A stretch of DNA of 64,000 nt from JAVJUV01 sp047314965 (GCF_047314965.1 NZ_JBLBVK010000053.1:81839-145838); one strand, 5' to 3'. Counted from the stretch's first letter, positions 44,887-54,131 are shown. Made by a program: numbers and translations. Notes: generated by a model not told the origin, from the sequence alone.

Positions 44887-45642
44887 ATGCTGCGTTCCAC
44901 CCTGTCCGCGCTCACGATGGCCGCGACCATGACCACCTCGGCACTCGCGTTCGACATCGACCAGATGTCCGACAACGAGCGGGCGATTTTCCGCAGCGAA
45001 ATCCGCGACTATCTCATGGAAAACCCCGAAGTCCTGATGGAGGCGATCCAGGTGCTCGAGCAGCGCCGCGCGGAACAGGCCATCGAACAGGAAAAACAGG
45101 TTCTTGCAGCAAACCATGACGCCATCTTCGACGATGGCTACAGCTTTGTCGGCGGCAACCCGGATGGCGATGTCACAATGGTCGAATTCCTCGACTATCG
45201 CTGCGGTTTCTGCAAACGCGCCTTCCCGGCGGTCGAGGAACTGATCGCCTCGGACGGGAACATCCGCTTTGTGGTCAAGGAATTCCCGATCCTTGGTGAG
45301 GCCTCCACCCTTGCGTCGCGGTACGCCATCGCCACCAAGATGCTGGCCGGTGACGAGGTCTATAAGCAACTCCATGACAAGCTGATGACCTGGAACGGCG
45401 ACATCAACGAAGCTGCGCTCTCCCGCGTTTCAAGCGGGCTTGATCTCGACCACGAAGCGGTGCTGGCGAAGATGAACGACGACGATGTGACCGAGATCAT
45501 CCAGAAGAACCGCGCGCTCGGAAATCTGCTTCAGATCCAGGGCACGCCGACCTTCATCGTGGGTGAGGCCTTCATCCGCGGCTTTGCCGAGCTCGAGCAG
45601 ATGCGCCAGATCGTCCGCCTCGTGCGCGACGAACAGGGCTGA
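44887..45642 (+). CDS. DsbA family thiol:disulfide oxidoreductase
   Basis: A 251-residue periplasmic protein with a signal peptide (MLRSTLSALTMAATMTTSALA). An N-terminal helical segment (about 25-80, NERAIFRSEIRDYLMENPEVLMEAIQVLEQ) is followed by a thioredoxin-fold domain with CGFC (about 109) in FLDYRCGFCKRAFPAVEEL and the cis-Pro loop QGTPTFIVG (about 222). The N-terminal helix before the catalytic domain resembles ScsC/BdbD-like proteins with an oligomerising stalk. Reaction direction (oxidase or isomerase) is not clear from sequence. Confidence 0.87.
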   Translation: MLRSTLSALTMAATMTTSALAFDIDQMSDNERAIFRSEIRDYLMENPEVLMEAIQVLEQRRAEQAIEQEKQVLAANHDAIFDDGYSFVGGNPDGDVTMVEFLDYRCGFCKRAFPAVEELIASDGNIRFVVKEFPILGEASTLASRYAIATKMLAGDEVYKQLHDKLMTWNGDINEAALSRVSSGLDLDHEAVLAKMNDDDVTEIIQKNRALGNLLQIQGTPTFIVGEAFIRGFAELEQMRQIVRLVRDEQG

Positions 45643-45691
45643 CCCGTACTCTTTCGCCAGCCCGTCAACATCTTCTTCTCGAAAATACTGC

Positions 45692-45715
45692 GGGGAGCGC
45701 GAGCAGCGGCTCCCC
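45692..45715. terminator. hairpin between convergent dsbA-like gene and ispG
   Basis: GGGGAGC (45692-45698) pairs with GCTCCCC (45709-45715) over 7 bp around a 10-nt loop. It lies between the two converging stops. No T tract follows, so it is a weak candidate. Confidence 0.35.
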
Positions 45716-45722
45716 GGGTCCC

Positions 45723-46850
45723 TTATTCGGCCGCCTGCGCCGCGCTCGCAGCCTCGATCTCGGCAGCCTTCGTCTCGACCTGCTCCACGATGTGGTCGAT
45801 CATCTGGTCATTCGACATCTTGTGGCTTTGCTTGCCGGCCAGATAAACCATGCCCGACCCCGCGCCGCCGCCAGTGAAACCGACATCCGTCATCAGCGCC
45901 TCGCCCGGCCCGTTCACGACACAGCCGATGATCGAGAGGCTCATCGGGGTCTTGATATGCTCCAGCCGCTTTTCCAGCGCCTCGACGGTCTTGATCACGT
46001 CGAAGCCCTGACGCGCGCAGGAGGGACAAGAGATGATGTTCACCCCACGGTGCCGCAGACCCAGAGATTTCAGGATCTCGTAACCGACGCGCACCTCCTC
46101 GACCGGGTCGGCCGAGAGTGAAACTCGGATCGTATCCCCGATCCCCATCCACAAGAGATTTCCCAGACCGATCGCCGATTTCACCGTTCCGGCATTCAGG
46201 CTGCCGGCCTCGGTGATGCCAAGGTGGATAGGCGCATCCGTCGCCTCCGCCAAAGCCTGATAGGCGGCAGCGGCAAGAAACACGTCGGATGCCTTGCAGC
46301 TGATCTTGAACTCGTGGAAATCGTTGTCCTGAAGAATCTTGATGTGATCCAGCCCGCTTTCGACCATCGCATCGGGGCACGGCTCGCCATATTTCTCCAG
46401 CAGGTCCTTCTCAAGCGATCCCGCGTTCACACCGATCCGGATCGAGCAGCCGTGATCCTTGGCCGCCTTGATCACCTCGCGGACCCGCTCCTCGGAACCG
46501 ATATTGCCGGGATTGATGCGAAGACAGGCCGCGCCTGCCTCGGCGGCTTCGATGGCGCGTTTGTAGTGGAAATGGATATCCGCCACGATCGGAACCGGGC
46601 TTTCGCGCACGATCTCGCGCAACGCTCGGGTCGAGTCCTCGTCCGGCGTCGAGACCCGAACGATGTCGGCCCCCGCCTCTGCCGCCGCCAGAACCTGCGC
46701 GACCGTGGCCTTAACGTCAGTCGTGTCGGTATTGGTCATCGTCTGCACGCTGATCGGCGCATCGCCCCCAACGGGAACAGAACCGACGTGAATCTTGCGG
46801 GACGTGCGGCGGTAGATGTTCCGCCAGGGGCGTACATGGTTCAGGGACAT
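45723..46850 (-). CDS. ispG: 4-hydroxy-3-methylbut-2-enyl diphosphate synthase (IspG/GcpE)
   Basis: A 375-residue enzyme of the MEP isoprenoid pathway. The barrel domain shows PISVQTMTNTDTTDVKATVAQ and PIVADIHFHYKRAIEAAEAGA. The [4Fe-4S] ligands are in ISCPSCARQGFDVIKT (two Cys) and SIIGCVVNGPGEA (third Cys), with the conserved closing Glu. The start at 46850 (MSLNHVRPWRN) gives the family length; the frame runs a further 219 bp upstream without similarity. Its cluster may be delivered by the ErpA encoded at 13384. Confidence 0.95.
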   Translation of the reverse strand: MSLNHVRPWRNIYRRTSRKIHVGSVPVGGDAPISVQTMTNTDTTDVKATVAQVLAAAEAGADIVRVSTPDEDSTRALREIVRESPVPIVADIHFHYKRAIEAAEAGAACLRINPGNIGSEERVREVIKAAKDHGCSIRIGVNAGSLEKDLLEKYGEPCPDAMVESGLDHIKILQDNDFHEFKISCKASDVFLAAAAYQALAEATDAPIHLGITEAGSLNAGTVKSAIGLGNLLWMGIGDTIRVSLSADPVEEVRVGYEILKSLGLRHRGVNIISCPSCARQGFDVIKTVEALEKRLEHIKTPMSLSIIGCVVNGPGEALMTDVGFTGGGAGSGMVYLAGKQSHKMSNDQMIDHIVEQVETKAAEIEAASAAQAAE

Positions 46851-46920
46851 GAAAGGGCGACCTTCGTAGATTTCCCACCCTAGATAAGCCAGCCTGCCAC
46901 GGCTGGCAATCAAGGCTGCG

Positions 46921-48225
46921 TTACTGGCCGCTGTTGGCCTGCGCGACGTCCACGAAACGCTTAAGATCGGTGTCGCGATCGACGTCGGCCACCTTGTAGA
47001 CCCCCATAAGCGCATCCGGAGCAAGGACGACATCCTTGACCACTTCCGGCCCCGCGCCGGCCGGACCATAAGTCTGACCGTTTACGGCGAAGTAGAGCGA
47101 ACTGGCATTCCCCGCGCGCAATGTCGCGGGTTCTTCCGTCAAGGGCACCTCGAAGGTCTCGCCGGCGTCGAGGATCTTCTCGAAGACAACCGTTCCGTCA
47201 GCCGCGCGCACACGCACCCAGGACGGTCGCACCGCAAGTAGCGAAACGCTCGGGGCCGCGTCGCTGACGACCTGAACTGGCGGCAGCAGATTATCGGTAT
47301 CAAGTCGCGCAACCTCCAGATCGCCGTCAATGGCCCCGGCCGGAACGCTAAACGGCAAATTGTCGGGACGCGGGGCGCGGGACGCGACGAGGCTCTCCTC
47401 GCGGGACGGCGCCAGAGCACCGATAGTGTCCGGATCGATCGCCGAGATCGGGCCATCGCGGGCCACAAGTACGGGAACGTCCAATGCTTCCGGGCGATAC
47501 AGCCTGTCGAACCGGTCTGTCGTCGGCGCAATGACTTCCGCCGTCTCCACACCGCCTGTCTCTAGGCTTGAAGGTGTCGTCGCAGGAGCCAGCGGGTCCA
47601 GTTCGGCCAGTACCTCTGGCGTCTGGTCGACCGGCGTGAGACGCACTTTCTGCACCTCTTGCAGAACCGACCACCCCCCGTATCCTATACCGGCTAGCAG
47701 AACCAGCAACACGGCGATGGAGCCTATAGCTCGCGGCTCGAACCCCGAAAACGCCGCTTCGCCCTTCGGCAGATAGCTGACCGACGGCTCGGTGAACGGG
47801 TCGCGCAGGTGGGCGGGCTTGGCGGATGCGCCGGGCACCTTTGTTCCCGGCGACTTCCGAGCCTGTTTCGTCGGTTGCGACACGCGGCGGACAGAGGCAT
47901 CCGCAGACATTCCATGCGCAACAGTGAAATTGCCTTCCTCGCAGAACGTCTTGAATGCCCATTCTGGGTCCAGTCCCAGATACCGCGCATAGGACCGCAC
48001 GTAACCGGCGATGAAGCCCGGCGTGTCGAACGCCGATGGATCGGTGTTCTCGATCGCGGAAATATAGGTGGCCTTGATCTTCAGCTCGCGCTGCACATCG
48101 AGAAGCGACTTCCCCATGGTGGCGCGCTCGCCGCGCATGATGTCGCCAAGCAAAAGATCGAAGTCGTCGAAACCCTTCAGTTTCGGCTTCTCTTGCCCGT
48201 TCGACGTCTCAGGACGTCCACTCAT
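46921..48225 (-). CDS. RodZ-like protein (HTH + DUF4115)
   Basis: A 434-residue membrane protein. The N-terminal helix-turn-helix (about 20-90) reads MRGERATMGKSLLDVQRELKIKATYISAIE with FIAGYVRSYARYLGLDPEW following. A basic linker leads to one transmembrane helix near residue 170 (AIGSIAVLLVLLAGIGYGGW). The periplasmic C-terminal region (about 320-420) has the DUF4115 pattern SWVRVRAADGTVVFEKILDAGETFEVP. RodZ links MreB to the wall elongation machinery. The low-complexity linker is long. It lies upstream of ispG in the same direction, a common neighbour order. Confidence 0.87.
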   Translation of the reverse strand: MSGRPETSNGQEKPKLKGFDDFDLLLGDIMRGERATMGKSLLDVQRELKIKATYISAIENTDPSAFDTPGFIAGYVRSYARYLGLDPEWAFKTFCEEGNFTVAHGMSADASVRRVSQPTKQARKSPGTKVPGASAKPAHLRDPFTEPSVSYLPKGEAAFSGFEPRAIGSIAVLLVLLAGIGYGGWSVLQEVQKVRLTPVDQTPEVLAELDPLAPATTPSSLETGGVETAEVIAPTTDRFDRLYRPEALDVPVLVARDGPISAIDPDTIGALAPSREESLVASRAPRPDNLPFSVPAGAIDGDLEVARLDTDNLLPPVQVVSDAAPSVSLLAVRPSWVRVRAADGTVVFEKILDAGETFEVPLTEEPATLRAGNASSLYFAVNGQTYGPAGAGPEVVKDVVLAPDALMGVYKVADVDRDTDLKRFVDVAQANSGQ

Positions 48226-48343
48226 GTGTCCTGCCCCATGTCACTCACCGCTGTCCCCGGCACGGAACCTACAGCAGAATCGGTTCCGAACATATTGTGC
48301 CAATAATTAACACAGACCTATCCGCTGGTCACTTGTGGATAAC

Positions 48344-49567
48344 TTAGGCGGACAGTTCGGCGCGATTGAGCGCACAATGGGACCAAAGCTTGTCCATCGC
48401 CTGCACCAAAGCGTCAATTTCCTTGGGCCCGTGAACCGGCGACGGCGTGAACCTCAAACGCTCGGTTCCGCGCGGGACAGTCGGAAAATTGATTGGCTGC
48501 ACATAGATCCCGAACTGTTCCAGAAGCATATCCGACAGCTTCTTCGTATGGATCGGATCGCCCACGATTACAGGCACGATATGGCTGCCATGATCGATGA
48601 TCGGCAGCCCCAGCGCCTTCAGCCGCATCTTCAGGATTTTCGCCTGCATCTGGTGCCGGTCGCGGATCGACTGGTCTTCCTTCAGCACGCTGATCGACGC
48701 CGAGGCACCGGCCGCCACAACCGGAGGAAGCGACGTCGTGAAGATGAAACCAGGCGCGTAAGACCTTATCGCATCACACATTTTCGCGCTAGCCGCGATA
48801 TAGCCGCCATGCACCCCAAAGGCTTTGCCCAATGTCCCGTTGATAATGTCGAGGCGGTCCATCAAACCGTCACGCTCTGCCACGCCGCCGCCCCTCGGGC
48901 CGTACATGCCAACTGCATGCACCTCATCCAGATAGGTCAGCGCGCCGAACTCGTCAGCCATATCGCAGATCTCCCGGATCGGACCGAAATCGCCATCCAT
49001 CGAATAGATCGACTCGAAGGCGATGAGTTTCGGCGCGGCCGGATCGTCCGCCGCCAGCAACTCGCGCAGATGCGCCAGGTCGTTGTGCCGGAATATGCGC
49101 TTGGCTCCGCCGTTGCGGCGGATCCCCTCGATCATCGAGGCATGGTTCAGTTCATCGGAATAGATGATCAATCCCGGAAAAAGCTTCGGCAGCGTCGAGA
49201 GAGCGGCATCGTTGGCGATGTAGGCGCTGGTGAAGAGCAAGGCCGATTCTTTTCCGTGAAGGTCGGCCAGTTCGGCCTCCAGCCGCTTGTGGTAGACGGT
49301 TGTGCCGCTGATGTTGCGCGTGCCGCCCGAACCGGCGCCCGTTGCCTCAAGCGCCTCGTGCATGGCCGCAAGAACGTCCGGGTGCTGTCCCATTCCAAGA
49401 TAATCGTTTCCGCACCAGACGGTTACAGGCCGCTCCGTACCGTCCGTACGACGCCAGATAGCATGGGGAAACTGCCCCTTCTTGCGTTCGATATCAATAA
49501 ACGTGCGATAACGGCCTTCGTCGTGAAGGCGCTGAATGGCGTCATCAAGCTTGCCGGAATAATCCAC
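48344..49567 (-). CDS. hemA: 5-aminolevulinate synthase
   Basis: A 407-residue PLP enzyme that condenses glycine and succinyl-CoA in the alphaproteobacterial heme route. Motifs: VTVWCGNDYLGMGQHPDVLAAM, GSGGTRNISGTT, FESIYSMDGDFGPI, YLDEVHAVGMYGPRGGGVAERDG, and the PLP lysine in NGTLGKAFGVHGGYIA (about 244). The start is GTG at 49567, preceded by AAGGAGAG; the frame is open for 132 bp more, but ALAS proteins begin MDYSGKL at this point. No FNR site was seen in the 90 bp upstream, unlike Rhodobacter hemA. Confidence 0.95.
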   Translation of the reverse strand: MDYSGKLDDAIQRLHDEGRYRTFIDIERKKGQFPHAIWRRTDGTERPVTVWCGNDYLGMGQHPDVLAAMHEALEATGAGSGGTRNISGTTVYHKRLEAELADLHGKESALLFTSAYIANDAALSTLPKLFPGLIIYSDELNHASMIEGIRRNGGAKRIFRHNDLAHLRELLAADDPAAPKLIAFESIYSMDGDFGPIREICDMADEFGALTYLDEVHAVGMYGPRGGGVAERDGLMDRLDIINGTLGKAFGVHGGYIAASAKMCDAIRSYAPGFIFTTSLPPVVAAGASASISVLKEDQSIRDRHQMQAKILKMRLKALGLPIIDHGSHIVPVIVGDPIHTKKLSDMLLEQFGIYVQPINFPTVPRGTERLRFTPSPVHGPKEIDALVQAMDKLWSHCALNRAELSA

Positions 49568-49659
49568 CAATCTCTCCTTGGAACTTTTCCGGGGGCTTCT
49601 ATGGCACAGTAACACCGGAAAACAGTGAACAAAATGCCGCGCGCTCGGAGTGGCGCGGA

Positions 49660-50229
49660 TCAATCCCTGATGACGACCTCGCAATCCGCCGCGCCGCAAG
49701 CCGAAATCGCCGCTGCGTCGTTGGCTCCGGTTCCGAATGCCCCCGTCGACCGGGAAATGGCGAAAACCTTGGGTGACGGGGCGCGCCGGAAGGTCTTGTC
49801 GAACGCAGCGGTAGCATCGAGGGACAACGTCAGCGGGCGGGGGCTATACCGCTTCGGAACGATCACGGCAGCAACCGCACAGGGCGGCGTGCCGGCCGAC
49901 CGCAGGGGCGCACAGGCCGCGGTCGCAGCTGCACGGGCAGCGTCGACACTGTGGAAATTCATGGCGGCCTGCAGCGATTCGTGAACCAGGCCATCTCCGG
50001 GCGACCAGGCGATGGCCGCATAGTAACGAACCGGCTGCCGCAACTGCTCGGCCATCAGAGGCACGATAGCCTTCACCGTGGCGGCGTCCTTCTTCGAAAG
50101 CCCATCCGCCAAAACGACCTCATATCCCTTCAGCGAAAGCAGCGTCTTGCGCGCTTCCTTCGTATCCAAAACTTGCGCCGCAGCAGGCAAAGCCAGTGCA
50201 AGCATGAAAAGAACCATCACCCAACGCAT
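49660..50229 (-). CDS. exported protein of unknown function, 189 aa
   Basis: The chosen start at 50229 gives a good signal peptide (MRWVMVLFMLALALPAAAQ, cleavage after AAA-Q) with GGAGGGCGAA just before it. The mature part has a helical N-terminal half (KEARKTLLSLKGYEVVLADG, AATVKAIVPLMAEQL, then YYAAIAWSPGDGLVHESLQAAMNFHS). The C-terminal half has three Cys near CAPLRSAGTPPC and SACGAADC, probably disulfide-bonded. It resembles conserved hypothetical periplasmic proteins of Rhodobacteraceae, but no named family was recognised. Confidence 0.65.
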   Translation of the reverse strand: MRWVMVLFMLALALPAAAQVLDTKEARKTLLSLKGYEVVLADGLSKKDAATVKAIVPLMAEQLRQPVRYYAAIAWSPGDGLVHESLQAAMNFHSVDAARAAATAACAPLRSAGTPPCAVAAVIVPKRYSPRPLTLSLDATAAFDKTFRRAPSPKVFAISRSTGAFGTGANDAAAISACGAADCEVVIRD

Positions 50230-50342
50230 TTCGCCCTCCCTGACATTTCGGCATAACCTAGCCGATACAATCAGTTTGACCACCCACTCTGGACGCCCGC
50301 GCCGCACCTGATAACGTCTGGCCGAATACAAACGGAGCCCAA

Positions 50343-51719
50343 ATGTCACTCGACGCCATTCTCGCCCGCATCGACGCAGAACTCGAAACGTCCCTTGACC
50401 GCCTGATGACCTTCCTGCGGATCCCGTCCATCTCCACCGATCCAGCGTACAAGGCCGATTGCCAGTCGGCAGCGGACTGGCTTGTCGCGGAGCTCGCTTC
50501 ACTGGGTGTGGAAGCGGAGGCACGTCCGACACCCGGCCATCCTATGGTGGTCGGGCACGTGGGCGAAGGCAGCCCCCATGTCCTTTTCTATGGCCACTAC
50601 GACGTGCAACCTGTCGATCCGCTGAACCTCTGGAACACCCCGCCCTTCGAGCCCGTCATCCAGGATACGCCGAACGGCAAGGTGATCCGGGGCCGCGGCA
50701 CAGCCGACGACAAGGGCCAGCTCATGACGTTCGTCGAGGCTTGCCGCGCATGGAAGGCCGTCACGGGAGAATGGCCATGCCGCGTCACCTTCCTTTTCGA
50801 AGGGGAAGAGGAAACCGGTTCTCCGTCGCTCATCCCCTTCCTTGAAGCGAACAAAGAGGAACTCAGTCAGCCCGACATCGCGCTGATCTGCGACACCTCG
50901 CGTTTTGACAAGGACACGCCGGCCATCGTGACGTCGCTGCGAGGCCTCGTGGGCGAGGGCATTGTCATCACCGGCCCCGACCGCGACCTGCACTCGGGCT
51001 ATTACGGTGGTGCCGCGATCAACCCGGCCCGCGTGCTTGCCCGCATCATCGCCGCCCTGCACGACGACGAGGGCCGCGTCACGGTGCCGGGTTTCTACGA
51101 TGGGGTCCCTGAACTGACCGACGAGATCCGTGCGCAGTGGGATGCCCTTGGCTTCGACGCCGAAGACTTCCTCGCCGCCGTCGGACTATCCGTGCCCGCC
51201 GGCGAAACCGGGCGCAGCGTTCTCGAACAGGTCTGGTCGCGCCCGACTTGCGAAGTCAACGGGATGTCGTCGGGCTATACCGGTGACGGCTTCAAGACGG
51301 TGCTGCCATCCCAGGCTTCGGCCAAGATCAGTTTCCGTCTGGTCGGAACCCAGGACCCTCTGGCAATCCGCGAGAGTTTCCGCAAAATGGTTACCGAAAT
51401 GCTGCCAGCCGACTGCAAGGTCGCGTTCCACGATCACAGCGCCTCACCCGCCAGCGTCATGTCCACCAAGAACCCGGTTTTCGAGGCCGCCCGGACGGCG
51501 CTCTCCGATGAATGGCCGCGCGAAGCGGCGTTTATCGGCGGCGGCGGTTCGATCCCGATCGCCGGCCACTTCAAGGAGATTCTCGGGCTCGATTCCATGC
51601 TGATCGGCTTTGGTCTGGACGACGACGCGCTGCATTCACCGAACGAGAAGTATGACCTCGAGAGCTTCCACAAGGGCACGCGCAGCTGGGCCCGTGTTCT
51701 GGACGCGATCTCACGCTGA
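50343..51719 (+). CDS. M20 family dipeptidase
   Basis: A 458-residue cytoplasmic di-zinc peptidase. FYGHYDVQPVDPLNLWNTPPFEP holds the first His-Asp, RGTADDKGQLMTFVEA the bridging Asp, FEGEEETGSPSL the catalytic Glu pair, and RDLHSGYYGGAAINPARVL starts the dimerisation domain. DDDALHSPNEKYDLESF near the end supplies the last His. This matches M20 dipeptidases of the carnosinase/DUG1-like clan; substrate peptides are unknown. GGAGCCCAA precedes the ATG. Confidence 0.9.
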   Translation: MSLDAILARIDAELETSLDRLMTFLRIPSISTDPAYKADCQSAADWLVAELASLGVEAEARPTPGHPMVVGHVGEGSPHVLFYGHYDVQPVDPLNLWNTPPFEPVIQDTPNGKVIRGRGTADDKGQLMTFVEACRAWKAVTGEWPCRVTFLFEGEEETGSPSLIPFLEANKEELSQPDIALICDTSRFDKDTPAIVTSLRGLVGEGIVITGPDRDLHSGYYGGAAINPARVLARIIAALHDDEGRVTVPGFYDGVPELTDEIRAQWDALGFDAEDFLAAVGLSVPAGETGRSVLEQVWSRPTCEVNGMSSGYTGDGFKTVLPSQASAKISFRLVGTQDPLAIRESFRKMVTEMLPADCKVAFHDHSASPASVMSTKNPVFEAARTALSDEWPREAAFIGGGGSIPIAGHFKEILGLDSMLIGFGLDDDALHSPNEKYDLESFHKGTRSWARVLDAISR

Positions 51720-52201
51720 CAGCCGCACCTTCGGTGCAATGACGCGACGCTGGTCAAATCTCTGACCGGCGTCGCCGCGCTCTGCATGAGCCCAGCGCGC
51801 CTCGTTAGGCCAATCCAGACCGACAGCTTGCCATACGTTTTGCATACGTTTTGCCGACGGAGTGCAGAACCAAAAAAAAATCAAATAGATTCAGATAGAA
51901 ATACGCCGCCCGGACTCGCCCACGCAGGACATCTTCACTGAAGCACGTCCCGCAATCATCTGCTGAAGACGGTCTACAAATGACCACTCCGCCCGAACGA
52001 GACGAAGGACGCGGCGTTTCGGCTGGCGGACGACTGCAATTCCCTGCAACGAAAATTGCAGATCCCCGGCATGTTGAAAAAAAAGTGCAAGATATCGATT
52101 CCGCCAATTGACGGAAGGACATTTCTTGCTGCACCATGTCTCTAACACTCCGCCAAAATGCGAGAATCCGGGCAATGCCGGCATGGCGGGAAGGGAGGCC
52201 T
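51720..52201. other. 482-bp non-coding region before the sugar ABC operon
   Basis: No gene could be supported here. It contains the 11-bp repeat array at 51826-51858, a nine-A run near 51873, and lower G+C from about 51840 to 52130. An antisense open frame spanning 51805-52308 has no recognisable features and overlaps the ABC gene. The operon promoter and any sugar-responsive operator probably lie in this stretch, but no clear palindrome was found. Confidence 0.5.
51826..51858 (+). repeat. three 11-bp tandem repeats, locus 2
   Basis: GCTTGCCATAC, GTTTTGCATAC and GTTTTGCCGAC follow each other without gaps. A weaker copy (TCCAGACCGAC) precedes them with one extra base. GTTTTGCCGAC is identical to a unit of the array at 15537-15591, and the segment TTGCCATACGTTTTGC is also shared by the two loci, while their flanks differ. 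This array lies about 420 bp before the ABC ATPase gene. Confidence 0.6.
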
Positions 52202-52252
52202 ATGACACGCACGGTTCGTTCCGTGGCCACTTTGGCTTTGGTCGGCAAATGA
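52202..52252 (+). CDS. possible 16-codon leader peptide of the sugar ABC operon
   Basis: An ATG directly after AAGGGAGGCC opens MTRTVRSVATLALVGK and stops at a TGA that shares ATGA with the ABC ATPase start at 52249. The ATPase ATG itself lacks a Shine-Dalgarno sequence, so it may be translated by coupling through this leader. The peptide has no amino acid runs typical of attenuators. It may instead be a chance frame. Confidence 0.4.
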   Translation: MTRTVRSVATLALVGK

Positions 52253-52989
52253 GTTTGCTTGCACTCTCCTCTGTCACGAAAAGCTTTGGTGCGATCCACG
52301 CGCTTCAAGGTGTCGATCTGTCCATTGACCCCGGCGAAGCGGTCGGTCTCATGGGCGATAACGGCGCGGGCAAATCAACGCTCGTCAAGATCATCGCCGG
52401 AAACTTTCCTCCCACTACCGGTCGCATCGAAGTCGAAGGACGCGAGGTGCATTTCACCCGCCCCGTCGACGCCCGAAAAGCCGGGATCGAGGTGGTGTAC
52501 CAGGATCTTGCTCTGGCCGACAACCTGACGGCCGCCGAGAACGTCTTCCTCGGGCGGGAGTTGAAGAAAGGCTGGGGCCCCTTCGCCACGCTCGACAAAC
52601 AGGCGATGATCGACCGCTCTGCCCAGCTTTTCGAAGAACTGAAATCCGAAACGCGCCCACGGGACCTTGTCCAGAAGATGTCGGGCGGTCAGCGCCAGGC
52701 CGTTGCCATCGCGCGCACCCGGCTCTCCGATCCGAAACTCGTGCTGATGGACGAACCAACCGCTGCAATCTCGGTGCGTCAGGTCGCGGAGGTTCTGAAC
52801 CTGATTAAACGTTTGAAAGCAACCGGTCATGCCGTGATCCTCATCTCGCACCGGATGCCTGACGTGTTCGAAGTGTGCGATCGGATTGCAGTGCTTCGCC
52901 GTGGGTCCAAGGTCGCCGACAAAAAGACTGTCGATACCTCGCCTGAAGAAATCACCGGACTGATCACAGGAGCGATCGATGCCGCCTGA
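52249..52989 (+). CDS. sugar ABC transporter ATP-binding protein (FrcA-like)
   Basis: A 246-residue single ABC domain: Walker A GDNGAGKSTLVK (about 39), Q-loop VVYQDLALADNLTAAENVFLG, signature KMSGGQRQAVAIAR (about 145) and Walker B LVLMDEPTAAIS. RbsA/XylG-type sugar importers have two fused ABC domains; this is the single-domain form seen with FrcA. The ATG at 52249 matches relatives beginning MSLLALSSVTKSF; longer in-frame starts to 52108 lack similarity. It overlaps the permease gene by 11 bp. Confidence 0.9.
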   Translation: MSLLALSSVTKSFGAIHALQGVDLSIDPGEAVGLMGDNGAGKSTLVKIIAGNFPPTTGRIEVEGREVHFTRPVDARKAGIEVVYQDLALADNLTAAENVFLGRELKKGWGPFATLDKQAMIDRSAQLFEELKSETRPRDLVQKMSGGQRQAVAIARTRLSDPKLVLMDEPTAAISVRQVAEVLNLIKRLKATGHAVILISHRMPDVFEVCDRIAVLRRGSKVADKKTVDTSPEEITGLITGAIDAA

Positions 52990-54082
52990 TAGCGCGAAGA
53001 GTGCCGGCCAGGTAGACATCAGCGATGTCACCGGGATTGAAGAACGCACAATCCTTCAACGAATTCTGTCCAGCCAACCGTTTTGGGTGACAGTTGCCCT
53101 GATCGTGATTTCCGTTGTTATCGGACTGTACCAGCCCAGCTTCTTCACCGCTCAGAACATGGCCAACATCACGCGGAATTTCGCGATTTTTGGCATCATG
53201 GCGCTTGGTATGACCTGCGTCATCATCACTGCGGGGATCGATCTTTCCGTCGGATCGATCATGGGTCTGGTCGCGATCGTGGCAGGTCTCTACCTGACGT
53301 GGGAATACCCGTGGTACGTGGCGTTCTTCATGGGCACCATGGCAGGCCTCGCCTGCGGAGCCGTTAACGGCTTCCTGATCGCCTATGTCGGGATGTCACC
53401 ATTCGTGGTTACACTGGGTATGATGTCGATTGCGCGCTCGCTGGCGGTGGTCATCTCGGGCAACCAGATGCTCTACCAATTCGGCCCGGACGCGCCGATC
53501 GTCAAGGCGATCGGACAGGCCAAGTTTCCGCCAAATGTCGAAGGCGACTTCTGGCCTGACTGGATTCCTGCCTTCTCTTCGCATTTCTGGGTCATGATCT
53601 TCATGGCGCTCTGCGTCGGCTACGTCTTCAAGTACCGCGCCTGGGGACGGCATCTTTTCGCCATCGGGGGCAACGAACAGGCCGCGCGCCTGACCGGCGT
53701 GAACGTCAAGTTCATCAAGTTCCAGGCCTATGTCTTCTCCGCCTTCACCGCTACTGTCTCATCGCTTTTGATCCTCGGTTATACGGGCTCTGCGATCAAC
53801 GCGCTTGGTCAAACCTACGAACTGCGCGTGATCGCAGCGACGGTTATCGGCGGAGCGAACCTGCTGGGCGGCTACGGCACGGCATACGGCGCAATTGTCG
53901 GCGCGGCGCTTCTGGAAGTCATACGAAACGCGCTTTTGATGGCGGGGATCGACTCGAACTGGCAAGGCGCCTTTGTCGGCCTGTTCATCATCCTCGCGGT
54001 CTTCATCGGTCTGCAGACGGAAGGTGGCCGCAGCTATCTGGCGCAACTTAGGGATACGGTTCTGCCAAGGCGGAACCGTTAA
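52979..54082 (+). CDS. sugar ABC transporter permease (FrcC/RbsC family)
   Basis: A 367-residue integral membrane protein with about ten spans. MTCVIITAGIDLSVGSIMGLVAI is the family signature near residue 80, with GMSPFVVTLGMMSIARSLAVVISG further on and INALGQTYELRVIAATVIGGANLLGGYGT near 285, the loop that contacts the ATPase. It forms the channel of a ribose/fructose-type (CUT2) importer with the flanking genes. Sugar specificity is not readable. Confidence 0.92.
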   Translation: MPPDSAKSAGQVDISDVTGIEERTILQRILSSQPFWVTVALIVISVVIGLYQPSFFTAQNMANITRNFAIFGIMALGMTCVIITAGIDLSVGSIMGLVAIVAGLYLTWEYPWYVAFFMGTMAGLACGAVNGFLIAYVGMSPFVVTLGMMSIARSLAVVISGNQMLYQFGPDAPIVKAIGQAKFPPNVEGDFWPDWIPAFSSHFWVMIFMALCVGYVFKYRAWGRHLFAIGGNEQAARLTGVNVKFIKFQAYVFSAFTATVSSLLILGYTGSAINALGQTYELRVIAATVIGGANLLGGYGTAYGAIVGAALLEVIRNALLMAGIDSNWQGAFVGLFIILAVFIGLQTEGGRSYLAQLRDTVLPRRNR

Positions 54083-54131
54083 AAACGCCGCTCATTTTCT
54101 GCCGGGCGGCACAACATTGGGAGGATAAGCT

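Noticed and set aside
52183..52248. Longer in-frame starts for the sugar ABC ATPase (52108 or 52183)
   Set aside because: The added residues are unlike ABC ATPases and neither start has a ribosome binding site; family proteins begin near 52249.
51805..52308. 167-codon leftward frame covering the 11-bp repeats of locus 2
   Set aside because: Composition is irregular, it runs into the ABC ATPase gene, and the parts that resemble the frame at 15368-15622 do so only because of the DNA repeats.
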